A stretch of 64,000 nucleotides of DNA, from NCBI GenBank assembly GCA_026873275.1, contig JANTUC010000019.1, forward strand, positions 310,001 through 374,000, in the 5' to 3' direction. The notes below the pieces were generated by a model that ran no database searches, had not been told where the DNA came from, and saw nothing but the letters and a program-made list of their open reading frames with translations. The translations under genes were made by a program, and so were the position numbers. The stretch's first letter is position 1. Every line of letters begins with the position of its first letter. Positions 1-11,526 of the stretch are shown here, piece after piece. Source of the stretch: Pseudopithomyces maydicus (Eukaryota > Ascomycota > Dothideomycetes > Pleosporales > Didymosphaeriaceae).

Positions 1-257
1 ACCCGCCCGCGCCCACCATCCATCACAGTACACAAACACAAACACACCGGCGAGGAATTGCGCGCCACCCAAATGCCACCCACAACCGTGACGCCCTGCT
101 GCCCAAGGGTCCTCCCGTCGTCCGTCTCCGCTCCGTCTTCCCCGTGATTCAACAACAGGCCACGCATACGAAACTATATACACACATACACCCCTCCCTC
201 CCCACCACTACCACACCACGCTACACTACACTACACCACACAACATAACACTCCACC

Positions 258-2286
258 ATGGCCTTCAGCAACGCCCCGCTGAGCGTCCAGGAGCTCACCG
301 ACCTGGCGGTGAAATACGAATACAACCCATACATCCCGCTGAAGAACTGGCTGCGCACCGCGAGCTTCATGCAGAAAGAGGTATGCCCAAGCCCACGCGC
401 CGCGCCGCCCGCCCCCCATTGCGCCCGCCCGCTCACGCACCGCAGGCCCAGATCTACGCCGCCGAGGGCAACGACCAGCAGACGTACGTGCTGCTCTACC
501 GCCACGCCAACCTGCTCATCGACCGCCTCCAGAACCACCCCCAGAAGCACGACCCGGGCAACCGCCGCGCCCTCAGCGATGCCACCGCCACCGTCGGCCA
601 GGACATCCAGAAGATGGAGGAGATTCGTCCGCGCCTGAAGAAGAGGCACGAGGAGTGGATGGCGAAGAAGAAGGCGCAGCAGAAGGCCATGCAGGCGCTC
701 GGCGGGAAGAGCGTGAGGCTCGTGCCGCAGGAGATGGAGCGTCAGCGCTCCGACGAGAAGCAGATGCTGGATGCGGTGGGGAATCAGACGTTGGCGGCGA
801 AGCTGGCGCAGAGGGAGGTCAAGCGGAGGGATGCGGCGAGGAGGAGTGTGAGGCAGGCGGGGGTGTCGGAGGAGGAGGAGAGCGAGCGGAGGACGGGCGG
901 CGTGTGGGGGGAGTGGGAGGACGACCTTCGTCAGAGTAACGATGATACGGATTACGATCTTTCGGCTCAGCTCCAGGAGGTTGCGCGCATGCAGCAGAAT
1001 GGCAACCGTGCGGAAGACCTTTCGGTGAGTTGGTCCATCCCGCACACACGTCGCAGAGCACATCTGCGTATGTACGTCTGCGTGCCAGTATACAAACTAA
1101 CAACACCCTCTCAGCGCCCCCACCCACACTCCACATCCTCCTACAACTACCCCTCCGTCCCCCACCATGGCCACCAAACAACCCAAACAAACCAATACAC
1201 CCTCCCCGCTCGCCCCCCAAAAGAACTCCTCCCACCCGCCTACGACCCCTCCGCCCTCCCGCCCGCCCTCCCCCCAAAACCCCCCTCGACCTGCTAACCC
1301 CAAAGCTCCAATCCGAACTCCCGCAGCCCCCGCCCCCGCCTATACCGGGCAAATACGCGCCCCCCGATCCATCGCTTCCTCCCGTCCCTTCGAAGATTCC
1401 CAACAACAACACCTCCATCACCGGTACCACCACCTCTACCACCGGCGCTTCCACCACCGCCCCCGCCCCCAACCTCGACACCTTCACCTTCGCCCCCTCC
1501 GCCTACCTCGAATCAGGACACCCCCTCCGCCCCCTCTTCCTCCCCACCCTCCTCCGCAGCGCCTTCCTGCACGCCGCCCACCCCAACACTTCGCGCAACC
1601 TCGAAACCTGCGGCATCCTCTGCGGCATCCTGAAATCCAACGCCCTCTTCATAACGCGCCTGCTGATCCCCGCGCAGACGGCCACCAGCGACACGTGCGA
1701 GATGACGGACGAGGGCGAGGTCGAGCTCTTCGCCTACTGCGAGAGGGAGGAGATGATGGTCCTTGGGTGGATCCATACGCACCCCACTCAGAGCTGCTTT
1801 ATGAGTAGTAGGGATTTGCATACGCAGGTTGGGTATCAGGTTATGATGAGGGAGAGTGTGGCGGTTGTGCTGGCGCCGGGGCGGGGGGCGGGGAGAAGAG
1901 GTTGGTGTTGCCATTTCCTTATTTTTGGTTTCCTGATTTTTGGTTTCCGTTTTTTATGGGGGGAAGGAGGAGTGGGATGGCTCTTTCTGGCTTTACATAT
2001 GCCATTTCCCGCACACCCCGCTGCACCCCGCTGCAACCCCGCAGCGCACACCCCCCTTTGTTTTTTTGGTACCGGTAAAGAGAGCGAGGCTGACAAGATT
2101 GGTGTACAGCTGGGGTTGCTTCCGCCTCACCGACCCCCCGGGAAACAGGCCATTCTCGAATGCAATAAACCGGGGATTTTCCACCCGCATGATGTCGATG
2201 ATATATATACCGAGGCGGTGAAGCCGGGGCATGTGGTGGAGTTGGAGGATGGGCCGTTGGAGGTGGTGGATATGAGGGTTAAGTGA
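258..2286 (+). CDS. sst2: AMSH/Sst2-like JAMM deubiquitinase
   Basis: Predicted zinc isopeptidase that removes Lys63-linked ubiquitin from endosomal cargo at the ESCRT-0 step. Exons are about 258-380, 446-1024, 1115-1900 and 2110-2286. The first ~100 residues form the helical USP8-dimerisation/MIT-like region (start MAFSNAPLSVQELTDLA). A proline-rich linker follows, then the JAMM domain with the HxHx7SxxD zinc motif (HTHPTQSCFMSSRD) and the fungal C-terminal signature FRLTDPPG...GIFHPHD. The frame breaks twice: in the proline linker (C6 runs at 1270-1275 and 1280-1285) and in C6 at 2134-2139. One added C at each place restores the family sequence exactly. The third intron (about 1901-2109) has a weak donor beside a G-rich run and its phase does not close, so its borders are approximate. 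Family call is firm; integrity is uncertain. Confidence 0.88.
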
Positions 2287-2935
2287 GGGGATGATGGAGG
2301 GGGGATGGAAGAAAGAAGCGGAGGTAGGAGGTGGGCAGATGGGGAGATGGCACTGGTTTGTATGTAGAGAATACCAGGTGATGTAAGGAAGAGGAAGAGG
2401 TGAAAAGAGATATGTAATGAAATGCAATGCAATGCTAGAGAAAAAGAGAATATGATGTCGTGGGACTGCATAGATGGAAAAAATAGATCTTGGTTCTTGA
2501 TTCATGGTTGTGATGATGGTGGTAGTGGTAGTAGGACGCGCATGTAGAGCCGAAACTGGTAGAATTCTCTGTTATGTGATATGTATGTGCATGCATTTCT
2601 ATTGTTTGTGTGCGAATGGGGGTGGGTAAGGGTGGCAGTGAGCTGTAAGCTCTGAGCTATGGTCTGTAGTCTGTAATCTGTAGTCTGTGGTCTATAACCT
2701 ACATGCTCCGGCGATGTATGTACCTCCGTAGCGTGGCCAGGTCAGCCCTACGCGACCGTTGAACGCCTTGAATCTAGTACTTTTAGAAGTCAAGTATCCC
2801 TTTGTCTGAGTGATCTAGCCTTAAACTCACAGCGATACTTCACAGAATGAAAACACCTCGTATTTCACAATCTAGCCTCTGACTTTCCAATTATAGACAC
2901 ATGCCGTTCTTGAGATTAAGCAATTCCCTACGCGT
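2287..2935. other. intergenic, no gene seen
   Basis: Region between the 3' ends of two convergent genes. It holds a short degenerate run of TCTGTAGTCTG-like units around 2640-2700. No plausible coding exon, tRNA or transposon remnant was recognised. Confidence 0.6.
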
Positions 2936-4067
2936 TCAGAAACCCGGAATTTCACCTTTCGCCTGCGTAACCCTATAATCCCACCACCCATGCATCCTCG
3001 TTGCCTGTCCACTCGTAAACTCCTTCAAACACTTCCGTGCCATATAATTCATGTAATTGGAAATCGGATCCTGGCCCTATAAAACTTCGTCAGCTTCGCC
3101 CTCCAACACATATCCACATCCCAGCGTCCAACTCACCCCGCACGAACTAATCGGCAGACACTCTCGCTGCTCGTGCTTTTTGTCCGGCAAATCCTGCGGG
3201 TTCCTGTGTTTAGGCGTATCCTCAATGCCATCGAAATCGCTCTCCGTGCACGATTTGTCTACAAACGTGTGTCTTAGGCCCAACCAGTGTCCTATTTCGT
3301 GGACGAGGGCCACGCTTGAACTATCGATGGGAGGAAGGAAGTTGAACTGAACGCTACATCCATCTTGAGAGAGGGGTGTCCCAGCCATGGCACATGTCTG
3401 AGTGAGGTCAGCCGAGTGAGGATACATCCATCAACATGTCATTGCCATCGGATACAAAATAATGGAAAAAAATAAGGGCAAATAAAAAAAAGAACGAGAA
3501 ATACTGATTGACTGAATCGCAATCGATGGACATACCCCTTGCGTTTTTTCAGGCAGCTGTGAAAACGTAAATATATTCAAAGCATCGTAACTGCCCTTGC
3601 GCATGCTATCAATCCTAGCCTGCGAGAATCCTGGGTTCCGCTTATCAGAGTCGACCGCCGATATGACGACGTCCATACTGATCAACGAAAACTCGAACCC
3701 ATAGGGCGCAAACCTAGAGTTGAGGTCGGTAATCATTGCCACTATGTCCGTGTACTAGCATGACTGCGTGTTACTTCGTGTTCCTAAGACACATGCATAT
3801 GTTTTGGGGTCCGAGGCTTACAGAAATATAGCCTTCGGAGGGATTTGTGCTGCGGGAGATTACATGCACGTAGGTGGGGATGATGGCGTTGGCGCGAGGG
3901 AGGACCTTGGTTCGGGTGCGCTCGAGGGCTAGGACGCGGGATTCATGGTGGGAGAAGTCGGAGGTGACATTTGGACAAGTGAAGGGGAAGGAGGAATCGG
4001 GGGAAGAGATTGCGGTGCTGAGGGAGAATTGAGTGAATGCTAGAGCGAGGAGGAAGTTCGGCTTCAT
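2936..4067 (-). CDS. secreted M43B (pappalysin-type, MEP1-like) metalloprotease
   Basis: Predicted extracellular zinc endopeptidase, four exons, all junctions in phase: 4067-3822, 3754-3536, 3397-3137 and 3076-2936, giving 288 residues, the usual size for fungal MEP1-type enzymes. The N-terminus is a signal peptide (MKPNFLLALAFTQFSLSTA). Exon 3 carries the catalytic HEIGHWLGLRHTF (HExxHxxGxxH). Exon 4 encodes the Met-turn region SNYMNYMARKCLKEFTSGQ and the stop at 2936-2938. The last exon is easily missed because the reading frame runs 20 codons into the final intron (3077-3136, donor GTGAGT, acceptor TATAG). The gene is intact. In this family such enzymes digest host or substrate proteins; the substrate here is unknown. 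Confidence 0.9.
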
Positions 4068-5496
4068 GGTAGAGGATCTTGGGTAGGGTAATCAATGGTG
4101 GGGATATAGATGAACGGAGTCATGGGATTTTCTAACAACTTTACGTGATGGACGGAATTTTGTATTCGCAGATAGTCTAATGTATTTGGCCGGCATCATG
4201 CAGCGGAAGGTAGGAGATGATCCTTTCATTAAATTACCTCGATAACGCGCATCCGTGCGAGCCCTGCGCAAGTAGCACACGGTTCTTCGTAGCGTATCCT
4301 GAATTTAAACTGTACTACTCAAGTGAGCATTCGCCACTGTCCGTATCAGAGTACGAGCACGGATCATGCAGCCCAACAACGACATGTGAGAGGCTGCTCG
4401 TGTTAGTGGAGTAAGCTTTGACCTGAGCATGGATTCGAGTCTATTGTTTTAAATGTACCGAGAACCTCCGCTATCACAATCACAATGTGTGTTGGGTTTT
4501 ATCACATCCCTTCACATTGTTACTAGGGTTGAGGAGAGGAAGGGAATTAACGCAACTAGCGAGACAACATCCACGGTTTAGAAGTTCGCACTCATGCAAC
4601 TTGCTATGTATCTAGAATGGATTGACGCAATCTGGCAAAGATCTCCAGAAACCTACCTCTCACTGCCCCTTCTCAATGCTATTATCCACATATTCATGCT
4701 CACGAGCATCTCGGTCTCCCGCCTCCCAGCCCGTGATGTCACCTGAAAGAATACGAATCATTTAGAAACTATAACCTACCTTGGATTCGGACCCTCGTGA
4801 TTTCATTCAACTAGAAAGAATCATAGCTGAGCGGTATACCCCTCGGTCAAAGATAACTAACAGAAATGTATTCAATGGGTCTGGTATAAGGCTAGAATAC
4901 TGCGTGTGTAGACCACCAATGTATATGTATCTAGAAAGCTTTATTATGAGGATGGTGACTTGGTTCTATGCTCGTGTTCCTGAAAATTTCCCAACGGTAG
5001 AGAATAACTAAATCCAATATTCATTAACAAAATTCGGCAACTGGCCGCGAAGATAATTACACAGATGCAGAGACCATAGCTTGATACTAAAATGATTCAA
5101 CAAATACGAATTTCAAATAGAATAGATACGTGGAAACGAAAACAAGTCACCTGTTGAAGGGGGCCATCCTCACTCCCCGTTTCAATTTTTTTCAATCATT
5201 GTCGAAAGAACCCAACCGCATCATTACACCGTCAATCAATAGCAACCCAAATGTAACAAATCCTCTCCTCCAACAGCATCTCTTTCTCCATTCCGAGATT
5301 TCCGACTTGAAGAATTTTCCCCCCAGACTTCGTGTAGACCCACTCTTTTAAGGGGTTCAAGGTGATATTTTTTTCTTCCTGACCGTAATTTGACAACGGC
5401 ACGAGAACCTCTCGTGCGGATAGTTTCCGGATACTTGAGGGATCCAATGGCAAAACGTGGCATCGTGTTGTTCTTCGAACACCCAACAATTCATCA
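4068..5496. other. intergenic, no gene seen
   Basis: About 1.4 kb of mixed, partly AT-rich sequence upstream of the metalloprotease. Only short, unsupported reading frames occur on both strands. No repeat or RNA gene was recognised before the tRNA at 5497. Confidence 0.5.
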
Positions 5497-5586
5497 GGTC
5501 TTATGGTCTAGAGGTATGATTCTCGCTTAGGGAGTACCCTGAGTATAACTTGCGAGAGGCCCCGCGTTCGAATCGCGGTAAGACCC
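5497..5586 (+). tRNA. tRNA-Pro (AGG) with intron
   Basis: A full cloverleaf can be drawn. The acceptor stem pairs GGTCTTA with TAAGACC, with discriminator C at 5586. The anticodon stem CTCGC (5522-5526) pairs with GCGAG (5552-5556), and the T stem closes CCGCG/CGCGG around TTCGAAT. The anticodon AGG is at 5529-5531. An 18-nt intron (5533-5550) sits at the canonical position after base 37 and contains ACCCT, which can pair with the anticodon region as in other eukaryotic tRNA introns. Confidence 0.93.
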
Positions 5587-5830
5587 TGATTTTTGGACCC
5601 ATACCGTGTGGGAAGGTTTTTTTTTTTTGCATATCCTTCTTACCTCTCTCTCTCTCTGTGTTGTTAGCGGATTTTTTCTCTTTCCAGGTGCAGTGTATGA
5701 TATTCAACTTGGCGTGTGGAACGTCCTCACTTTTAGGCCAAGTGCCACCACCCACACCACAAGAACAAAAACTAGACATGCAAAAAATATCTTTTCCATT
5801 AGCTATGGAGTCTACGCACGCAAAAAGAAT

Positions 5831-5922
5831 CTCTCCGACGGGGAATCGAACCCCGGTCTCCCGCGCTTGTTACCCGGTGAGGGGCTGACAAGCGGAAATC
5901 ATGACCACTAGACCATCGAAGA
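5831..5922 (-). tRNA. tRNA-Asp (GTC) with intron
   Basis: On the minus strand the acceptor stem pairs TCTTCGA with TCGGAGA (one G-T pair), with discriminator G at 5831. The T arm is GACCGGGGTTCGATTCCCCG-like. The anticodon stem TCCGC pairs with GCGGG and the anticodon GTC is at 5889-5887. A 20-nt intron (5885-5866) follows base 37. The gene faces the tRNA-Pro gene, with 244 bp between them. Confidence 0.9.
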
Positions 5923-7109
5923 TATGTGGGCTGCTGCCCGATGGATATCATGTGATTTGATGGTGTATTCTTCGATACACAGCAATATATAGCTGTCCAC
6001 ACCAGTATTCATACCCTGTGCTTTTTTGTTCCTTGTATCCTGGGGAAGTGGTATCTTGGAATGCAGAAAATTCCTGCAGTGTAGCGATAAGGAAGAATGA
6101 CTGTGCCCGCAGCGGGCCGAGCCGTAGCCCATGACTCGAGTCGTGTTCTAAGGCTGTGGATGCGATGGAGGACCCTACGATTTTTGTACACGATCAGTAG
6201 ACCTGCTAGAAAGACTGCAAAATACTAAGTGGGAATCTTTAACAGAGATTCCCAGATGCTGCGCCCCTGAAGGTGAACCCTGGACTTGACTTCGCAGACA
6301 TGAACCCCAAACTAATCATGCTTCTCATGCAATAAACTCAATACCAGAACGACTAATTCAGACAGCAGCAACTGTCCCAGCCAAAGAACCTGTTGGAATT
6401 TATCGCGGCAAACAATACTACACGTCCGACCTACCCGCCGTAATAGACCGAGTCTTGAGTAAGAACGTAAAAAAAAGACACGCTCACAGACATGTCCTTC
6501 CCAGACGTACGTAGTCTTCAACGCTGACATCGCCATAGGAAGACCACATCGGTGTAGTATCCCCATCGGCGCGCATCCTATTACGCCTTAGAACCATATA
6601 TCAACGATACCAACGATGAGGAGTACATTTCCTGCATGTATGGCGACTCGCATTGCTACGTTACGATCCAAACTATACACACAAAACCATGGTATCCACA
6701 AACATTCAGAGGGTTACTGTAGCCCTCGAATACGATCACCTGGAGTGAGCCAGTAAATAAATGCAAACCCGGTATTTTAAACACTGCTCGATCTCAACCT
6801 CCAAAAAGACCTGCGACATCCCCCATGATTTCTCGACCATCGTGCAATACATACCTACTTCATCGTCATCATCTCCCTGACAAAACTCTAGTATACTCCC
6901 TTGTCGGTACCGCAGCACGAATGACCAACTTGTAGCACTCGTCTAGGCCTTGCTATCAGCGCCAACGGCTTCATTTTCAAGACCAGCGCGTCACTAAAAT
7001 GCTCGGTTCAAGTGAAGACAAGGGAAAGGGAGACGTGGTATGGGGCGTGAGTGGGGATCTTGGGTTGGGTTGGAAGATGGAATAGGGTATTGGGTGCTGA
7101 GTATGTAAG
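5923..7109. other. gene-poor stretch around the possible relic
   Basis: Apart from the relic at 6299-6590, no convincing exon was found. A downstream segment near 6620-6690 reads EEYISCMYGDSHCYVT, which may belong to the same decayed gene. Other reading frames are short and unsupported. Confidence 0.4.
6299..6590 (+). pseudogene. possible relic of a small RNase-like or effector-like protein
   Basis: Two exon-like pieces read through a good intron. The first starts after a CGCAG acceptor near 6297 and includes the stretch VGIYRGKQYYTSDLPAVIDR. The donor GTAAGA lies near 6459 and the acceptor CCCAG near 6505. The second piece starts TYVVFNADIAIGRPHRCSIP and ends at a TAG near 6590. The YYTSxDLxxAVDR and RVVFN-like pattern loosely recalls small fungal N1/T1-type ribonucleases, but the catalytic residues and a signal peptide were not found. 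I regard it as a relic or an unrecognised short gene; the function is not established. Confidence 0.25.
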
Positions 7110-7142
7110 ATGGATCACATGATCTACTTGACCCCGAATGGG

Positions 7143-7690
7143 CACCTCGTTGGCACTAAAAATTGCAGTGTCAATCTCCGTTGGGAGCGGCTAAGAATTG
7201 CAGTGTCGAGTGATCAATGTGACCGGGAGTCGACACCCACCTCGTTGCCGCTAGGAATTGCAGTGCGAGTGGTCAGCGTGTTCACCGGAATCGGCTAAGA
7301 ATTGCAGTCTCGAGTGGCTTGGACGGATTTATGTATGTTCACCGGAATCAATACCTCGTTAGCGCTAAGAATTGCACTGTTAAGGGGACTTCCGGTATTG
7401 TCATCTTGTCGGGATTGACACCTCGTTGGCGCTAAGAATTGCAGTGCAGGTCGGGATATTCAGAAAAATCGGCTAGAAATCGCAATATCGAGTGGCTTAG
7501 ATGGATCCACATGCATGTATGTTCACCGGAATGGACACCTCGTTGGCGCTAACAATTGCAGTGCAGGTCGGGATGTTCAGAAAAATCGGCTAGAAATCGC
7601 AATATCGAGTGGCTTAGATGGATCCACATGCATGTATGTTCACCGGAATGGACACCTCGTTGGCGCTAACAATTGCAGTGTCAGGACACA
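7143..7690 (+). repeat. nested minisatellite, ~58-bp half units and 117-bp units
   Basis: About ten copies of an AATTGCAGTG-centred motif occur in two alternating types. Type A contains ACCTCGTTGGCGCTAA followed by AATTGCAGTG. Type B contains ATCGGCTA followed by AATTGCAGT or a diverged form, then TCGAGTGG. At the right end the pair is fixed as a near-perfect 117-bp unit: copies start at 7441 and 7558, and a third begins at 7675 and breaks off. Left copies are more diverged, so the array seems to have grown at its right side, towards the PDCD2-like gene. Confidence 0.88.
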
Positions 7691-7970
7691 CACCTGGGGC
7701 GTCCAATAGAAGGGCATTGAGAGAGGAGGGGTACCTATGCTGTCCAATGGAAGGGCAAAGAAGAGGCAGCTGGACACTTGCACCTGGGCATAGGCTTTAT
7801 CACGTGATAGTAACACGGCCCGGGGGTGAGTAGTAGCCACAGATACTCATCAGAGGATCAATGGTTTTCAAATTACCCGAATAGGAAGTTTCATCCCCGC
7901 CCTATCGATAAGACCCCAAAAAGTTTTGGCCATGGCGGGGTCGTCCAGCCTTCCACCAAAACAAGCCACA

Positions 7971-9363
7971 ATGCCTCCCTACGACAGCGACTCCTCCGAC
8001 GAGGGCGAGGACTTCACCGAGACGAATACCCTGCTGGGTTACGCGTCAAAGACCGCATCTGGAGACGCGGTATCCCACCTTGGAGGCTCACCGGTAAGTC
8101 GTTTTTGCACGCACTGCTCGTGTGCGTGAATTGCAGCTAACTAATAGTGCGCAGGCATGGATTGACGAGAAGACGGCGCCGTCCGGTGCGCTGGCAAAAT
8201 GCAAAGTCTGCAATGGGCTTCTGACGCTCCTCCTTGAGATCAACGGTGATCTCCCCGAGAATTTCCCGGGCCACGAGAGAAGGCTTTATATCTGGTGCTG
8301 CCGGAGGAAGGCGTGCAGGCGTAAAGAGGGCAGCGTGCGGGGCATACGAGGTGTGAGGATCGCAAAGGGCGCAGCCAAGGCGGCAGAGAAGAAGACACAG
8401 AAGCCCGAAGTCAAGCAGGAAGAGAAGCCGCAGCCACAGCCGCAGCTCGGCGAATCTCTATTTGGCGTGAAGAGCGGAGGAAGCGCAGGAGGAGCCGCGA
8501 ACCCATTCGCAAACCCCTTCGCATCGGGTGCCAACGCAGCCCCATCATCGAACCCCTTCTCCTCAGGCAGCGCCCCCGCAAACCCCTTCGCAAAGCCCCA
8601 ACCCGCCTCCTCAACCCAATCCCCCGCCCCCAAAGAAGAACCCAAAGACGAAGCCTCCACCACCCTCCCCTCCACCTTCGCAGACAAAGTCCGCCTCTCC
8701 TCCCCACCACCTCCCCCAACCCAACCCGCCCGCCCCCACGAACCCTGGCCCTCTCCATCCGCCTTTCCCCCGGCCTACCCCTCCTACTACCTCGACGCCG
8801 AATACGAAACCCTCGACGCCTCGTCCACCCCCGAGATCCCCGCCAACGTCCGCATGGAAGTCGACACCGAAGGCAGCAGCAGCGGTGGCGGCGGCGGCAA
8901 GGAAGACAAGGAGATCTTCGAATCCTCGCTCGACAAGACGTTCCAGAAGTTTGCGGATCGCATCGGGCAGAACCCGGAGCAGATACTGCGGTACGAGTTT
9001 GGAGGACGGCCGCTGCTGTACAGCGATGCGGATGCGGTGGGGAAGATGCTTGGGGCGAGTGCGGAGAATGGCTCGTCAGGGAATGCGAATGCGAAGGTTA
9101 CGACTGCGAATTCGAGGGCCGGCTCGGGTATGCCGCGGTGCGGCAATTGCGGTGCCGACCGCGTGTTCGAGGTGCAGCTTACGCCGCATGCGATTACGGA
9201 GTTGGAGGCCGAGGAGATGAGCATCGATGGGATGGAGTGGGGGACTATTATCTTTGGGTCGTGCGGGAAGGATTGCAAGCCTGCGGACGTGCCCGAGGGG
9301 GAGGTAGGGTATGTGGAGGATTGGGTGGGGGTGCAGTGGGAGGAGGTGGCGGGGAAGAAGTAG
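7971..9363 (+). CDS. PDCD2/Tsr4-like ribosome assembly protein
   Basis: Predicted cytosolic protein of the PDCD2 family; yeast Tsr4 acts in 40S maturation as a chaperone of Rps2. Two exons: 7971-8093 and 8155-9363 (intron 8094-8154, GTAAGT...GCAG), 443 residues. The N-terminus MPPYDSDSSDEGEDFTETN...LLGYA and the CKVCNG...LLLEINGDLP zinc-ribbon-like region are family hallmarks. The PDCD2_C domain at the end has paired cysteines (CGNCG...). Between them lies a low-complexity linker with repeated NPFA/NPFS (residues ~150-200). An in-frame upstream ATG at 7932 exists, but relatives start at MxPYDSDSSD, so 7971 was chosen. No frame break was seen. Confidence 0.88.
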
Positions 9364-9992
9364 ATGTTTGGAGAGCCTGGTGAGGCAGATATATATAGGA
9401 TGAATGATACCCGTTTGGCAAGATGCAGTGTTTTTTAATCCAGAAGAGGAATTACAAGCATGGGGATTCGCGAATTATGGCTTTTCGAAAGTTCAAAAAT
9501 GGGTATATATCCGTACGCTGCCCTCCTCTTTAACATCACCATACGTACATCCCCTCAACAACCTCACCAAATACACAAACGCAACCCCCTCCTTCCAAAA
9601 CAAGCCACCCAGCGCCCCATACAACGTGGGGGCAATCTCCTCCCATCTAATCCCATCTAATCCCAGCCCCGCCCCTCCCCTGTATGTATCTCGCACACCA
9701 TCCGCACTCCAACTGACGACACCCCTGCTTTGTCACGACCACGCGAAACCCCGAACCACACTCACTCCACCAGATAAGATAATGTCGCGCCCATGTCGTC
9801 GCTTGCATTCTTTCATACTTCCATTCCTCCATATAAATTCTCATCCCCCAACCTTTACACAGCGGCAGAACCCCTGACTGAATTGGATCGAAACAAAACA
9901 CCAAAACCACATCCCCATCCCCATCCCCATCCCCATCACATCCCCGTAAATCATATAAACACATCTTCATCAAAGGAAAAGGATTAAAAAAA
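9364..9992. other. intergenic with CCCCAT microsatellite
   Basis: Spacer between the PDCD2-like gene and the monooxygenase. It includes four CCCCAT units near 9910-9945, close upstream of the monooxygenase ATG at 9993, and no recognisable exon. Confidence 0.55.
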
Positions 9993-11526
9993 ATGTCTCC
10001 TCCCCCCTCAAAATCGCAATCATAGGCGCCGGCCCCGGCGGCCTCGCCACCGCCATCGCCCTCCGCGACGTGCCCAACGTACACGTCGAGATCTACGAGC
10101 AAGCATCTGTGCTGCGGGAGATTGGGGCTGGGATCAGCATTGGGGCGAATGCGTGGCGGGTGCTTGAGTTACTGGGGGTTGCGGGGGAGATTGGGGAGCA
10201 GTGGGAGGTTGGTGGGATTGTGAATCGGGACGGCCACACGGGGAGGAATTGAATCGTACGCAGAGGAAGAAAGAAGAAGGCGACGCGGAAGGAAGGAAAG
10301 CGGAAGGAAGGAAAGCAAGACCCACGATCCGCACCCAGCGAACGACACTCCAATCCGCACTGCTGGCTGCCCTGCCCCCGAATACGCCCCTCCACTTGGG
10401 CAAGAAACTCGTATCTCTGACTGAATCACCGCTTTCTTCTTCTTCTTCTTCTTCTTCTTCTTCTTCTTCCCCGTCTTCTACCTCCTCCTCCTCCTCCTCC
10501 TCCTCCCCATCTCCCTCCTCATCATCCACGACTTCCCCCTCCCCCTAACCCTCACCTTCTCCGACTCCACCACCACAACCGCCACCCTCGTCCTCGGCGC
10601 CGACGGCATCCGCTCCGCCGTCCGCGCCTTCGCCTTCCCCTCGTACCCGCTCGCATACACGGGGACCACCATCTGGCGCGCCATGGTGCCGTTCGCTTCG
10701 GTCCAGGATCTGGATGCTAAGATCGTGCACGAGACGGGGTGGTGGCATGCGGCGGAGGGGCATGTGTGGTTTTCGAGGGTGGGCGAGGGGGAGTGGGAGG
10801 TTGCGGCGAGGCGTTGGGTGGATCCGGGGAGTGGGGAGGGGGAGGGGGAGAAGGGGTGGAAGATGAGGGAGGGGGTAAGGGGTGGGGAGGTTGAGGCGGA
10901 GTTTGGGGTGAGTTGTGTTTTGCTTTTTATCTATCCATCTATCCATCCCTCCATCCCTCCCTCCATCCATCCCTCCATCTTTCCACCCATGCACATATAC
11001 ACACACAAACATACACATCCACTAACCCCCCTCCCCAGACCTACCACCCCACCGTCCTAACCGCCCTCTCCCGCATCCCCCCTCCACCTGGCGCATCTTC
11101 CCAACGCTCTCGGGCCCCGCCCTCCCCTCCCTCGTCTCCCTCTCCGCCTTCCACGCCATCGCCCTCATCGGCGACGCCTCGCACGCGCTCTCGGGCGCCT
11201 TCGGCTCCGGCGCCGCGTTCGCCATGGAGGACGGGTGGATCCTGGCGCGCTGCCTGGCGCACTTTGGCAACGAGATCGCGCCTGCTTTGGCGCTGTTTAA
11301 TGAGATTAGGTTGCCGTATTATGAGCGTATGTTTGCGTATTTGGAGGAGCAGGGAAAGAAGAGGAGGGAGAGGGTGGGGGAGGTGGAGGGGAGGGGGAGG
11401 GAGGGCGGAGAGGGTTAGGGCGAAGGTGGGGGCGGGGGGTGGTGGGGGGTTGGAGTGGGTTTATGGGAGTGATGTTGAGAGGGTGTGGAGGGAGGCTATT
11501 AAGGAGAGGGAGGGTAAGGGGAGGTA
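9993..11526 (+). pseudogene. FAD-dependent monooxygenase, salicylate-hydroxylase type, several frame breaks
   Basis: An aromatic-ring hydroxylase of the PHBH fold can be traced end to end. It shows the Rossmann motif IAIIGAGPGGLATAIAL, YEQA, GAGISIGANAWRVLELLGV, the LVLGADGIRSAVR segment, the second FAD motif ALIGDASHALSGAFGSGAA with AMEDGWILAR, and a C-terminus EWVYGSDVERVWREA. An intron at 10908-11038 (GTGAGT...CCCAG) contains ATCC repeats. The frame breaks about five times: C6 at 10002-10007, G4 at 10240-10243, near 10540-10550 after a poly-serine microsatellite, C6 at 11077-11082 and in G runs near 11385-11420. One added base fixes the first four; the last needs a net two bases, consistent with two short G runs. 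Total length (~470 residues) is normal. It is either a decayed gene or a badly undercalled intact one; the microsatellite inside the coding region is unusual either way. Confidence 0.75.
10436..10510 (+). repeat. TTC and CTC trinucleotide microsatellites in coding sequence
   Basis: About eleven TTC units (10436-10470) and about nine CTC units (10483-10510) lie inside the monooxygenase frame and would add roughly 30 serines between the strands that precede the GADGIRS motif. Family members have only a short loop there. Confidence 0.85.

Noticed and set aside
7441..7690. 117-bp repeats considered as a CRISPR-like array
   Set aside because: Units are directly joined with no unique spacers, and the genome is eukaryotic.
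10240..10260. Intron as an explanation for the second break of the monooxygenase
   Set aside because: No donor/acceptor pair of sensible length; one extra G gives a continuous family-like reading.
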